DNA from: Desulfobacterium sp.
GTDB lineage: Bacteria > Desulfobacterota > Desulfobacteria > Desulfobacterales > Desulfobacteraceae
Assembly: GCA_030145245.1 (NCBI GenBank)
Contig: JAQYWC010000069.1
Span: 90,643 to 154,642, forward strand
DNA length: 64,000 nucleotides
Direction of reading: 5' to 3'
A model generated the notes under the pieces. It made no database searches, was not told where the DNA came from, and worked only from the letters and a program-made list of their open reading frames with translations. Position numbers and translations under genes: made by a program. This document shows, piece after piece, positions 8,553 through 16,658 of the stretch. Numbering within the stretch: the first letter of the stretch is position 1; every line of letters starts with the position of its first letter.

Positions 8553-9935
8553 ATGTCTGAACATGAACTGAACCGGTACTGGAAAACCGTGGTGGAGACC
8601 CTGCAGGACGGCATCATGATCGTCGATACCGCCGGAACCATCGTCTTTGTCAACACCGCCTTTGAGCGGATCACCGGCTATTCCCTGGACGAGATCATGG
8701 GAAAACCCTGCACTATTCTCAATTGTAGCATATGCGATGTTTCCCGCCAGTGTGACGACTGCAACTGGTGTGTCCTGTTCCGGGAGGGCAGGATGAACAA
8801 CAAACAGTGCATGATCATCAGGAAGGACGGCACCTCCCTTCCTATCATCAAGAACGCCTCGACCCTTGTGGGGGAGGAGAACCGGGTCATGGGGGCTGTT
8901 GAGACCCTCACCGACATCTCCGCCATCGTGAAAAAGGATGCCCAGATCGAGGGCTTCAGAAGGGAGCTCGAGTCCATGGAGAGCTTCCAGGGAATCATCG
9001 GCACCTCCTCGGCCATGCAGCAGGTGTTTGATCTCATTGCCAATGCGGCCCTGTCCGATGCGCCGGTCATTATTTACGGGGAGAGCGGCACGGGCAAGGA
9101 GATGGTGGCCCGGGCCATCCACGAGAGCAGTGAACGTAAAAAAGAGCCCTATGTCAAGGTCAACTGCTCGGCCCTGAACGAGTCCATCCTGGAGAGTGAG
9201 TTGTTCGGCCATGTCAAGGGCGCCTTTACCGGCGCCTACCAGAACCGGGAGGGAAAGTTCGAGGCCGCAGGCCAGGGGGACATCTTCCTGGATGAGATCG
9301 GCGACCTTTCGCTGTCAACCCAGGTGAAGCTCCTCCGGGTCCTTGAGGAGAAGGTGGTGGAACGGGTGGGGGAGAACCGGTCCATCGACATCCGTGCCAG
9401 GATCATCACCGCCACCAACAGGGACCTTCGTGCCCTGGTCGGCCAGGGCAGGTTCAGGGAGGATTTCTATTACAGGATCAACGTGATCCCCATCTGGATA
9501 CCTCCCCTCCGGGAGAGGGTCGGGGATATTCCGTTGCTTGCCGAGGTTTTTTTCCGGCGAATCCGGCTCAAGAGCGGGAAAGATTTCATCCATGGCATTT
9601 CAAGCCGGGCCTTTGAACTTTTGACCCATTATCCCTGGCCCGGAAACGTGCGGGAGCTCAAGAGCGCCTTTGAGTTCGCCTTTGTCACCTGCAGGGATTC
9701 CATGATCAAACCCGAGCATCTTCCAAAGACCATCACCACCCATGAGAACCTTCACACCAGCCAGCCCGCGTCCGAGCCTTCCATGGTCGGCGATCTTGAT
9801 GCCATCAAGCGGTCGAGGCTTGTGGAGGCGTTGAAACAGGCCCAGGGCAACAGGACCCGGGCGGCAAAGATCCTGGGAATCTCCAGAACAAGCGTCTGGA
9901 ACCAGATCAAGCGCTACAAGATTGAGTTCCCCTGA
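8553..9935 (+). CDS. Sigma-54-dependent activator: PAS, AAA+, Fis-type HTH
   Basis: 460 residues. A PAS domain (about 10-130) carries a cysteine-rich segment, CTILNCSICDVS...CDDCNWC, which could bind a metal, cluster or sulfur signal. The AAA+ domain (150-390) has Walker A GESGTGKE (near 175), the sigma-54 contact loop GAFTGA (near 222), Walker B DIFLDEIGD and R-finger region. A Fis-type helix-turn-helix ends the protein (GNRTRAAKILGISRTSVWNQIKRYKI). An upstream in-frame ATG at 8376 overlaps the divergent sigma-54 promoter and gives an unlikely 59-residue extension; the ATG at 8553 has AGGTG 4 nt before it. Likely controls the divergent sulfur-redox genes. Confidence 0.88.
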   Translation: MSEHELNRYWKTVVETLQDGIMIVDTAGTIVFVNTAFERITGYSLDEIMGKPCTILNCSICDVSRQCDDCNWCVLFREGRMNNKQCMIIRKDGTSLPIIKNASTLVGEENRVMGAVETLTDISAIVKKDAQIEGFRRELESMESFQGIIGTSSAMQQVFDLIANAALSDAPVIIYGESGTGKEMVARAIHESSERKKEPYVKVNCSALNESILESELFGHVKGAFTGAYQNREGKFEAAGQGDIFLDEIGDLSLSTQVKLLRVLEEKVVERVGENRSIDIRARIITATNRDLRALVGQGRFREDFYYRINVIPIWIPPLRERVGDIPLLAEVFFRRIRLKSGKDFIHGISSRAFELLTHYPWPGNVRELKSAFEFAFVTCRDSMIKPEHLPKTITTHENLHTSQPASEPSMVGDLDAIKRSRLVEALKQAQGNRTRAAKILGISRTSVWNQIKRYKIEFP

Positions 9936-10063
9936 CCCACCCGGAGACAATGGGTATAGATGTCTGCATTCGAATTGATACTAAACAACCTATTATAATA
10001 GGGAATGGGATCTATTCATATGCGATGAGCTATAACACCTTACAGCTTTAAAAGGAGGCTTCA

Positions 10064-11173
10064 ATGGTACGAAAAAGTGTCACCATGGTTTGTCTGTTGG
10101 TTGTTCTGGCTGTTGTCTATCTTCTGGTCTGGCCTGTTCCCATTGACCCTGTGGCGTGGAAGGCACCCCATGATCCGGGGTATACCGGGGTGTTTTCGTT
10201 AAACAGGGCCCTGACTGCCATGGAGACCTTTTCTTTGGGAGGCCATCATGGTCCCGAGGATGTTGCCGTGGATGCGGAGGGCCGCATCTATGTGCCGACC
10301 CATGAGGGTGACATCCTCCGCCTCTCTCCGGACGGCTCCCGTCCCGGGGTGTGGGCAACCACGGGCGGCCGTCCCCTGGGGATCGATTTTGACAACAGGG
10401 GGAACCTTGTGGTGGCCGATGCCTTTCTGGGGCTGTTGTCCGTGGATCCCACGGGAAGGGTGACAACCCTTGCCACGATTGCCGACGCAGATCCGATTCT
10501 CTATGCCGATGATGTGGATGTGGCTTTGGACGGAAAGATTTACTTTTCGGACGCCTCCACAAAATTCGGTGCACGGGAGAGCGGGGGAACCTTTGAGGCG
10601 TGTGTTCTCGACCTGATTGAGCATGGCGGCCATGGAAGGCTTCTGGTCTTTGATCCCCAAACCCAAAAGGCCACCACCCTGGTCCGGGGGCTCAACTTTG
10701 CCAACGGGGTTGCCGTCAGCCACGACCAGGCCTATGTGCTTGTCAATGAGTTCGGCAGCTACCGGGTGATCCGGTACTGGCTCAAGGGACCTAACCAGGG
10801 ACAAAGCGAGCCGTTTCTTCAAGGGTTGCCCGGGTTACCGGACAACATCTCCACAGGCCTTGACGGCCGTTTCTGGATCGCCATGGTCTCCCCGAGAAAT
10901 CCTGTTCTGGATCGGCTGGCCCCATTTCCGTTCCTGCGAAAAGTTGTCCTGCGCGTTCCAAAGTGCCTGCAGCCCAAACCGGTTGCCCACGGTCATGTCA
11001 TTGCCGTCAACACCCAGGGCGAGGTGGTTGAAAATCTCCAGGATCCTGACGGTACATTTCCCATGACCACCGGCGCTGTCGAGACCGGGGATTGTCTTTA
11101 CATCGGCAGCCTTGTGGCCCCGGCCCTGGGGCGCATGGATAAAGGCAAGATATCGTTCACGATCCGGGAATAA
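10064..11173 (+). CDS. SMP-30/strictosidine synthase-like beta-propeller protein, membrane-anchored
   Basis: 369 residues. An N-terminal hydrophobic segment (about 7-25, VCLLVVLAVVYLLVW) is a signal anchor or uncleaved signal peptide, placing the rest in the periplasm. The body is a six-bladed propeller of the SMP-30/strictosidine-synthase group: GPEDVAVDAEGRIYV, GRPLGIDFDNRGNLVVAD, YADDVDVALDGKIYFSDAS, GLNFANGVAVSHDQAYVLV and LPGLPDNISTGLDGRFWIAM mark successive blades and contain the metal-site Asn/Asp residues. Relatives hydrolyse lactones or organophosphates or have no known activity. SD AAAGGAGG precedes the ATG. Stands alone between the sigma-54 activator and a convergent DsrC-like gene. 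Confidence 0.8.
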   Translation: MVRKSVTMVCLLVVLAVVYLLVWPVPIDPVAWKAPHDPGYTGVFSLNRALTAMETFSLGGHHGPEDVAVDAEGRIYVPTHEGDILRLSPDGSRPGVWATTGGRPLGIDFDNRGNLVVADAFLGLLSVDPTGRVTTLATIADADPILYADDVDVALDGKIYFSDASTKFGARESGGTFEACVLDLIEHGGHGRLLVFDPQTQKATTLVRGLNFANGVAVSHDQAYVLVNEFGSYRVIRYWLKGPNQGQSEPFLQGLPGLPDNISTGLDGRFWIAMVSPRNPVLDRLAPFPFLRKVVLRVPKCLQPKPVAHGHVIAVNTQGEVVENLQDPDGTFPMTTGAVETGDCLYIGSLVAPALGRMDKGKISFTIRE

Positions 11174-11233
11174 GAGTGACCGGCCAAAGGGGACGGGGCT
11201 GGCCCGTCTCCTTCGGCGAAGGGGTATAATCCT

Positions 11234-11578
11234 TCATGGGGTGTATTTTATCTTTGCGAACACTTCGGGGGTTGGCTTGGGCAGCCCTGCGATCTTCCAT
11301 GCAACAATGGGATCCGGGAACTGCTTATAGTTGCAACCCTTTGCCTGATGGACGTTTTTGCACACCGCCCTGAGTATGGGGAATGCATTGAACTTTTTCC
11401 AGTATCCCCGCATGAATCTCAGGATTTCCAGTCTCTCCTCGCTCAGGGGACACTCTGTTGAAATTTTTTCCTTGTCCGCCATGGCGCAGGCGACCTCTTC
11501 GGTCCAGGATTCAAAATCTTTGAGATAACCCTCGTCATCCAGATCAAGGGTCAGGTTTTTATAATCGTATTTTTCCAT
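11234..11578 (-). CDS. DsrC/TusE-family protein without the C-terminal redox cysteines
   Basis: 114 residues of the DsrC/TusE fold: LDLDDEGYLKDFESWTEEVA at the N-terminus, ILRFMRGYWKKFNAFPILR in the middle and the conserved IAGLPKPT arm at the C-terminus. In true DsrC the arm carries CysB and CysA (C-x10-C, ending GCV); here the first is replaced by Trp (VAWKIAGLPKPT) and the end reads PEVFAKIKYTP, so both are absent. It therefore cannot form the trisulfide of sulfite reduction and is likely a regulatory or binding paralogue. I start at MEKYDYK because GGGGAG lies 8 nt upstream; an ATG at 11593 would place that SD inside the gene. Confidence 0.85.
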   Translation of the reverse strand: MEKYDYKNLTLDLDDEGYLKDFESWTEEVACAMADKEKISTECPLSEERLEILRFMRGYWKKFNAFPILRAVCKNVHQAKGCNYKQFPDPIVAWKIAGLPKPTPEVFAKIKYTP

Positions 11579-11701
11579 GGTTGATCTCCCCAAAAAAAGA
11601 GAATTGATTAATTCGGCCAGGGGCGTGTCATTGCGGCATACCGGTCAAACCTGTGGCGATTATGGTGGTGGGTCAGATATTTGCCAGACACTGTTCTAAT
11701 G

Positions 11702-11731
11702 AGAATATTTCAAACCGTCTCGACATGTCAA
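11702..11731 (-). promoter_or_regulatory. Sigma-70-like promoter for the DsrC-like gene
   Basis: Minus strand TTGACA (11726-11731) and TATTCT (11702-11707) are separated by 18 bp, about 125 bp upstream of the DsrC-like start. The -35 is perfect and the -10 has four consensus bases. The rest of the 347-bp gap 11579-11925 shows no gene. Confidence 0.45.
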
Positions 11732-11925
11732 GGGAATAAGGTGCAGCAGATCCATTGCCTTATTTTTTCAGCCTGTTTCATAGCTTTCCCCATTGGTTTC
11801 CCGGCGCCATTCTAAGTCGTTTTTTTCATTGCCATGGGAAGGGCAAGGGGGTATATCTATTGAAATAGTCGTTTCGCGACGATGCGACATCATAGGAAAT
11901 CACAGAACAACCCGGAGGCATGCCA

Positions 11926-12336
11926 ATGTTAGATGTGACCATCACCCTGGTTCAAATGGCGTTTGTGGCGACGATTTTAACCGTGGCCCTGGAGCAGATC
12001 TTTGACACCCGTCTCTACCAGCGATTTCTGGGAAAGGGGATCGACGGCAATGAAAGCGTCTTCTTTAAAGCGTTTGAGCTTCGCCCCTGGATCTCCACGG
12101 CCGCCGGCATCTTTGTCGCCATCACCTTTGAACTGCAGGCCATAACCATTGGCCTGGGGCAGGGGTACCTCGGCAGTGTGAACCATACCGGAGGGGTGGT
12201 GGATGATGTGAAGATCGTTGACATGGTGCTCACCGGCCTTGTGATCGGAGGCGGCACCAAGAGCGTCAAAAAGGTGGCCAATATGTTTGCCCAGGCCCGC
12301 CATGCGATTGAACAGCCGGAAAAAAAGATGTCATGA
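11926..12336 (+). CDS. Hypothetical small membrane protein
   Basis: 136 residues, not assigned to a named family. Three hydrophobic stretches are visible: TLVQMAFVATILTVALEQIF (residues 5-25), WISTAAGIFVAITFELQAITIGLG (about 53-75) and IVDMVLTGLVIGGGTKSVKKVANM (about 98-120). The last, LTGLVIGGGTK followed by a basic amphipathic helix, recalls small holin-like proteins of unknown function in cyanobacteria and proteobacteria. GGAGG lies 7 nt upstream of the ATG at 11926; the ATG at 11920 would be too close. Single gene. Confidence 0.6.
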   Translation: MLDVTITLVQMAFVATILTVALEQIFDTRLYQRFLGKGIDGNESVFFKAFELRPWISTAAGIFVAITFELQAITIGLGQGYLGSVNHTGGVVDDVKIVDMVLTGLVIGGGTKSVKKVANMFAQARHAIEQPEKKMS

Positions 12337-12458
12337 CGCCATAATAGAGTAAAAATGTCAGCGCAACCGCCATCTTCCCTTCCGGGAGTTCTGTTCTATA
12401 TTTAGGGTATGCTCTTTTTAGGGAGTCCATTTCAACAGCACGACCCGGGAGGTGTACC

Positions 12459-13001
12459 ATGAAATCCCATGTAAAATTGATTTTTACCTTGATGGTGTTA
12501 CCGTTTCTTTACTCATGCTCGGTTATCTCAACAGAGGTGAAAACCGCGGCCGGACCGGATGTCGATTTTGGTCACATGATGGAATTTACCGACGGTTACC
12601 TGGGCCAGACGGTGATCCTGGGCGGGTATATCATCGATACTGAAAACAGGGAAACGATCACCCTGCTCACCGTTCTTCATTCTCCCCTGGATATGACCGA
12701 CTCCCCGGTGGCAAAGGATAAATCCCAGGGTCGGTTTATTGTTGTCGCCGAAGGGTTCCTTGATCCTGCCCTCTATGCAAAGGATCGAAGGGTCACCGTG
12801 GCCGGGGGGGTGGAACGTCCTGAATTTCGGATGGTCGGCACCAAGAAGGTCAAGTACCTGAAACTCAGGAGTCGGGAGATCTATCTCCATACCGAAAGGG
12901 TGCCGGGGTATTACGACCACGGCTATTATGACCACGATTTTTTCATTCATCCCTACCACCGCCATTCCCTCTATTACCGGTGGCACTATTACGGACATTA
13001 G
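12459..13001 (+). CDS. Slp family outer-membrane lipoprotein
   Basis: 180 residues with a type II signal peptide ending in a lipobox LYSC (Cys20), so the mature protein is a lipoprotein. The body matches the Slp family (starvation-inducible lipoprotein): TDGYLGQTVILGGYIIDTEN, then SQGRFIVVAEGFLDPALYAKDRRVTVAGGVE and a KYLKLRSREIYLH strand. The last 30 residues are unusually rich in Tyr and His (GYYDHGYYDHDFF...YHRHSLYYRWHYYGH), which could bind metal. A related 3' remnant occurs at 32628-32696. SD GGGAGG precedes the ATG. Confidence 0.82.
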   Translation: MKSHVKLIFTLMVLPFLYSCSVISTEVKTAAGPDVDFGHMMEFTDGYLGQTVILGGYIIDTENRETITLLTVLHSPLDMTDSPVAKDKSQGRFIVVAEGFLDPALYAKDRRVTVAGGVERPEFRMVGTKKVKYLKLRSREIYLHTERVPGYYDHGYYDHDFFIHPYHRHSLYYRWHYYGH

Positions 13002-13082
13002 CCCTGACACCCCATGCCAGTGCCGGGCAGGGCCGATACCGACTGTTTTATTTTGTCTTTTCACCCGGTTCCTGTTACTGGT

Positions 13083-15527
13083 ATGTACATGGGCATCTAT
13101 AAGGGATACATACTTACACGGGAACGGATAGAGCCCGGCCATACCCACCGGCTTCGGTATTCCGGACTCAGCGATCATGGTCCCTTTGAGATCATTATTA
13201 CCAATGATCTTCCCCTTTTTTTTATCCCCAGGGATGCAAAACTCCCCGGACGATTCTTTCATTGTGAACGGCGAAAGGTCAATCTGACAGCCTTTGACGG
13301 TCGTCCGGTGGATGGGTTATATTTTAAAACCCAGCATCTTTTGTACAAGGCCCGAAAATATTATGAAGAGCAGGGTATTCAAACCTTTGAAGCTGATATC
13401 CGTCCGGAAGAACGGTATTTGATGGAACGGTTCATCCATGGGGGGATTGAATTTGAAGGCGCTTGTCACTCCAGGGACGGGGTGCTTCAATTTGTAAATC
13501 CGCAAATCCGTAAAGGTGATTATCCTCCTTTGTTTTCAGTGCTGTCCCTGGACATCGAAACAGGACAGGAAGGGCAGCTATACTCTATTGCCTGTGATTT
13601 TAAAGGCCCCACAGGGCATAAGGAACCGGTTCAGCATCCAAAGCATATTAATGGTGTTGTCCTGATGCTGGATGAAAATGCACAACAACCCGCCGGCCCC
13701 CTGGGGGCCTGCATGGACGCTGGCGCATTCGGAGAGAGGAAAGAGATCGAGGATGTGCTTCCCGGGCACTCTTTTGAACTTTTACCGGAAGGGGGGCATT
13801 TATACAGGATGCCCAATGAAAAAGCTCTGCTCAAAGGGTTTCTGAACGTCATGGATGTTTTAGATCCCGATATAATCATTGGCTGGCATGTGATTGGCTT
13901 TGACCTTCTTTTCCTTGGGAGAAAATACAGGGATTGGAGGGTACCGTTTTCAATCGGGCGGGACCATGGGCCTCCAAGGATACAGGAGGCACGGAAAGGT
14001 CTTTTCAGGGCGGATATGTGCGGCAGGATCGTCATTGACGGGCCGCCGGCCCTGAGGGCGGCATTTTACTCTTTTGATAATTTCCGGCTTGAAACCGTGG
14101 CTTCGGCATTATTGGGAGTTGGTAAGGACATTGGTGAGGAAAAAGATAAAGTCGCGGAAATTGAACGCCGGTTCCGGGAGGATAAAAGGGGGCTGGCCCG
14201 CTACAATCTTCTGGATTGTAGACTGGTATCGGATATTTTCGAAAAAACCGGTTTGATTGACCTGGTCCATAAGCGGGCAACCATCAGCGGGCTGTCCATG
14301 GACCGGGTCGGCATGTCGGTTGCTGCGTTCGATTATTTTATGCTGCCCCAGATCCACAGAAAAGGATTTGTGGCCCCCAATGTCAGGGATGTTGTCAGCA
14401 GGGGGCATGCCCAGGGCGGATGGGTTTTTACCAAAGAGCCGGGGTTTTATGAACACGTGGTGGTGTTGGATTTTAAAAGCCTTTATCCATCGATTATCCG
14501 TACTTTTAAAATCGATCCCCTGTCAAGGCTCAGGGCTGACCGGGACCCCCTCAATACGCCCATGGGAATTTCCTTTTCCCGGTCAGCCCATGTTTTACCC
14601 GGATATATCAAAACATTGATGGATAAACGGGAACAGGCCAAACAGGACAGTGATCCCCATCTTTCCCAGGCCATAAAAATTTTAATGAACAGCTTCTACG
14701 GAGTGATGGGAACCGCCGGGTGCCGTTTCTATCACAAGGATCTTCCCTCAGCAATCACCGGCACGGGCCAGTGGATATTGAAAACCACCCGGAATTATCT
14801 CGAACAGGATGGGTACGAGGTCATTTACGGGGATACGGACTCGGTATTTGTTTGTTTGAAAGAAACGGATTTAGCCGATTGTGACGGGGCATCAGAAAAA
14901 CTTGTCTCACAGACAAATGGGTTTATAACCCAAAAGATATTGGATGAATTCGGCCTGGAATCCCAGCTGGAAATTGAATATGAAAAGCATTTCCTCCGGT
15001 TTTTTCTTCCTGCCATCCGTGGGGGAGGGAGTGCTGCCAAGAAACGGTACGCCGGGATGATAACAAAAGATGGAAAAAAGGAGCTTGTCCTCACCGGTCT
15101 TGAGTTTGTTCGTTCCGACTGGACCCGGTTTGCCAGGAATTTCCAGTACCAGTTATTTCAGCGGATTTTCCGTGACCAAGAGGTGGTGGAGTGGACCAGA
15201 AAAAAGGTTTCAGATCTTAAGGCCCATGCCTATGATAATGACCTGGTTTACCAAAAACGCCTGACCAAACCTCCCCATGAATATACCAAATTGCTCCCTC
15301 CCCATGTGAAGGCCGTCCTTTTGCTGGGAAAAGAGGGAGCAAATCGAAAAGAGAGCCGGTATGTCATGACCCTGAGGGGGCCGGTACCGGTTGAGCAGCC
15401 CCACACGGATCTCGATTACCACCACTATATCGAAAAGCAGCTAAAACCCATTTTTGACGCTGTCATGGTCTTTTTTGACCTGTCTTTCAATGACATCATC
15501 GGTGGCCGTCAATTGAGCTTGTTTTAA
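13083..15527 (+). CDS. polB: DNA polymerase II (family B)
   Basis: Family B polymerase of about 814 residues with both active sites intact. Exonuclease: LSLDIETG (Exo I), DIIIGWHVIGFDLLF (Exo II) and YNLLDCRLV (Exo III). Polymerase: VVLDFKSLYPSIIRTF (motif A), KILMNSFYGVMG (motif B) and YGDTDSVFV (motif C). It ends with GGRQLSLF, a QLSLF beta-clamp-binding peptide like that of E. coli Pol II. The frame is open from 13014, but GYILTR aligns with the extreme N-terminus of E. coli Pol II, favouring the ATG at 13083 (or 13089); no clear SD decides. Likely used for damage tolerance. Base composition is somewhat more AT-rich than flanking genes. Confidence 0.9.
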   Translation: MYMGIYKGYILTRERIEPGHTHRLRYSGLSDHGPFEIIITNDLPLFFIPRDAKLPGRFFHCERRKVNLTAFDGRPVDGLYFKTQHLLYKARKYYEEQGIQTFEADIRPEERYLMERFIHGGIEFEGACHSRDGVLQFVNPQIRKGDYPPLFSVLSLDIETGQEGQLYSIACDFKGPTGHKEPVQHPKHINGVVLMLDENAQQPAGPLGACMDAGAFGERKEIEDVLPGHSFELLPEGGHLYRMPNEKALLKGFLNVMDVLDPDIIIGWHVIGFDLLFLGRKYRDWRVPFSIGRDHGPPRIQEARKGLFRADMCGRIVIDGPPALRAAFYSFDNFRLETVASALLGVGKDIGEEKDKVAEIERRFREDKRGLARYNLLDCRLVSDIFEKTGLIDLVHKRATISGLSMDRVGMSVAAFDYFMLPQIHRKGFVAPNVRDVVSRGHAQGGWVFTKEPGFYEHVVVLDFKSLYPSIIRTFKIDPLSRLRADRDPLNTPMGISFSRSAHVLPGYIKTLMDKREQAKQDSDPHLSQAIKILMNSFYGVMGTAGCRFYHKDLPSAITGTGQWILKTTRNYLEQDGYEVIYGDTDSVFVCLKETDLADCDGASEKLVSQTNGFITQKILDEFGLESQLEIEYEKHFLRFFLPAIRGGGSAAKKRYAGMITKDGKKELVLTGLEFVRSDWTRFARNFQYQLFQRIFRDQEVVEWTRKKVSDLKAHAYDNDLVYQKRLTKPPHEYTKLLPPHVKAVLLLGKEGANRKESRYVMTLRGPVPVEQPHTDLDYHHYIEKQLKPIFDAVMVFFDLSFNDIIGGRQLSLF

Positions 15528-15594
15528 TATTACCACCCGGGTCAGGCGAAACCGGCCCGGACCATTTCATCCGGGGGCGTTGGTTTGTAAAAAC

Positions 15595-15638
15595 AAAAAA
15601 AGGTGTTCTGATTTACTAAAAAATCAGAACACCTTTTT
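15595..15638. terminator. Bidirectional intrinsic terminator
   Basis: A perfect 14-bp stem AGGTGTTCTGATTT/AAATCAGAACACCT (15601-15614 and 15621-15634) with a 6-nt loop, bordered by A6 on the left and T4-5 on the right, works for both strands. It separates polB (+) from the end of the choline operon (-). Confidence 0.9.
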
Positions 15639-15683
15639 GTTCTCAAACCGAATTATGACTAAAAAACGATCCCTAGGTTTCTG

Positions 15684-16616
15684 TTAATGTCTGATAACGG
15701 AAACCGGAAAGTCATATTTCTTAATGCTGTTTTCAATTCTGTCCAGATCGTCATTGCTCAAACTCGGATCACCTTCGATGGGATAATTCCAGCCCAACTG
15801 GTTGTACTTGTTTACTCCCAGTTTATGATAGGGCAAAAGATCAATCCCTTTGAAGTTCTTGTAATCCTTGAAAGGCATCAGGAACTCGATGAGCGCCTGA
15901 ATCTCTTCCTCGCTGTCATTTGCATTCTTTAACAGGGGCATTCTGATCTTCACATTATATCTTTCCTGAAGAAGTCTTGTCAGATTGCTCAGGATCGATT
16001 CATTGCGAACCCCAGTCAGTTCAAAATGACGGTCGGAATCCATATGCTTCATGTCCCACAGGAACAGATCACAGTATTTTGCAACCTTCATCAATGATTC
16101 GGGTTTTGCATATCCACAGGTCTCTATTGCTGTATTGATTCCCCTTTGTTTGCAAGCCATCAGCAAATTCGCCGCGGCTTCCGGCTGCATGAGAACCTCA
16201 CCGCCGCCAATGGTCAGGCCACCGCCGGAGACATCGTAGAAGTGCTGATCCTCTTCGATCACCTCCATGAGTTCGGAGATGGTTTTCGTTTCACCAACAA
16301 CGGACAGTGCGGATGCAGGGCAGGCTTTTTCACATTCCCGGCAGCCGATGCATTTACTACCCTTTACAAATTCATGGGTCTGGGTTTCCGGTGAAATCCT
16401 GTGGACGCCGGTGGGGCAAACTGAAACACATTCACCGCAGTTGACACACAGGCTTTCTTTGAACAGCACCTGGTGCTTTTTTTTCTGACTTTCGGGGTTT
16501 GAGCACCACTTGCAACGTAACGGGCACCCCTTGAAGAACACCAAGGTTCTTACGCCCGGGCCATCATACATGTTGTATTTTTGTATGTTGAAAACCATTG
16601 CTTTTCTTTCAATCAT
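15684..16616 (-). CDS. cutD: Choline TMA-lyase activating enzyme (glycyl-radical activase)
   Basis: Radical-SAM activase of about 310 residues that installs the glycyl radical on CutC. The SAM cluster motif is CPLRCKWC, preceded by YDGPGVRTLVFFKG. Two ferredoxin-type clusters follow (CVNCGECVSVCPTGV and CIGCRECEKACPASAL), as usual in GRE activases. GGGLTIGGGEVLMQ is the SAM-binding glycine-rich motif and AIETCGY follows. The frame extends to a TTG at 16646; ATG 16616 has AGGAG 5 nt upstream and matches the usual family N-terminus (MIERKAMVFNIQ); ATG 16637 is an alternative. Last gene of the cutCD operon, before the terminator. Confidence 0.93.
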   Translation of the reverse strand: MIERKAMVFNIQKYNMYDGPGVRTLVFFKGCPLRCKWCSNPESQKKKHQVLFKESLCVNCGECVSVCPTGVHRISPETQTHEFVKGSKCIGCRECEKACPASALSVVGETKTISELMEVIEEDQHFYDVSGGGLTIGGGEVLMQPEAAANLLMACKQRGINTAIETCGYAKPESLMKVAKYCDLFLWDMKHMDSDRHFELTGVRNESILSNLTRLLQERYNVKIRMPLLKNANDSEEEIQALIEFLMPFKDYKNFKGIDLLPYHKLGVNKYNQLGWNYPIEGDPSLSNDDLDRIENSIKKYDFPVSVIRH

Positions 16617-16658
16617 GGCGACTCCTGTGCTGCTCATAGTGCTCAAACTCCTACTTAT

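Noticed and set aside
8469..9212. 247-codon open frame antisense to the sigma-54 activator
   Set aside because: The plus strand has all AAA+ motifs; the antisense product has none.
9989..10002. Palindrome CCTATTATAATAGG upstream of the lactonase-like gene as a promoter or operator
   Set aside because: It contains TATAAT but no acceptable -35 at 16-18 bp, and a single 14-bp AT-rich palindrome is weak evidence.
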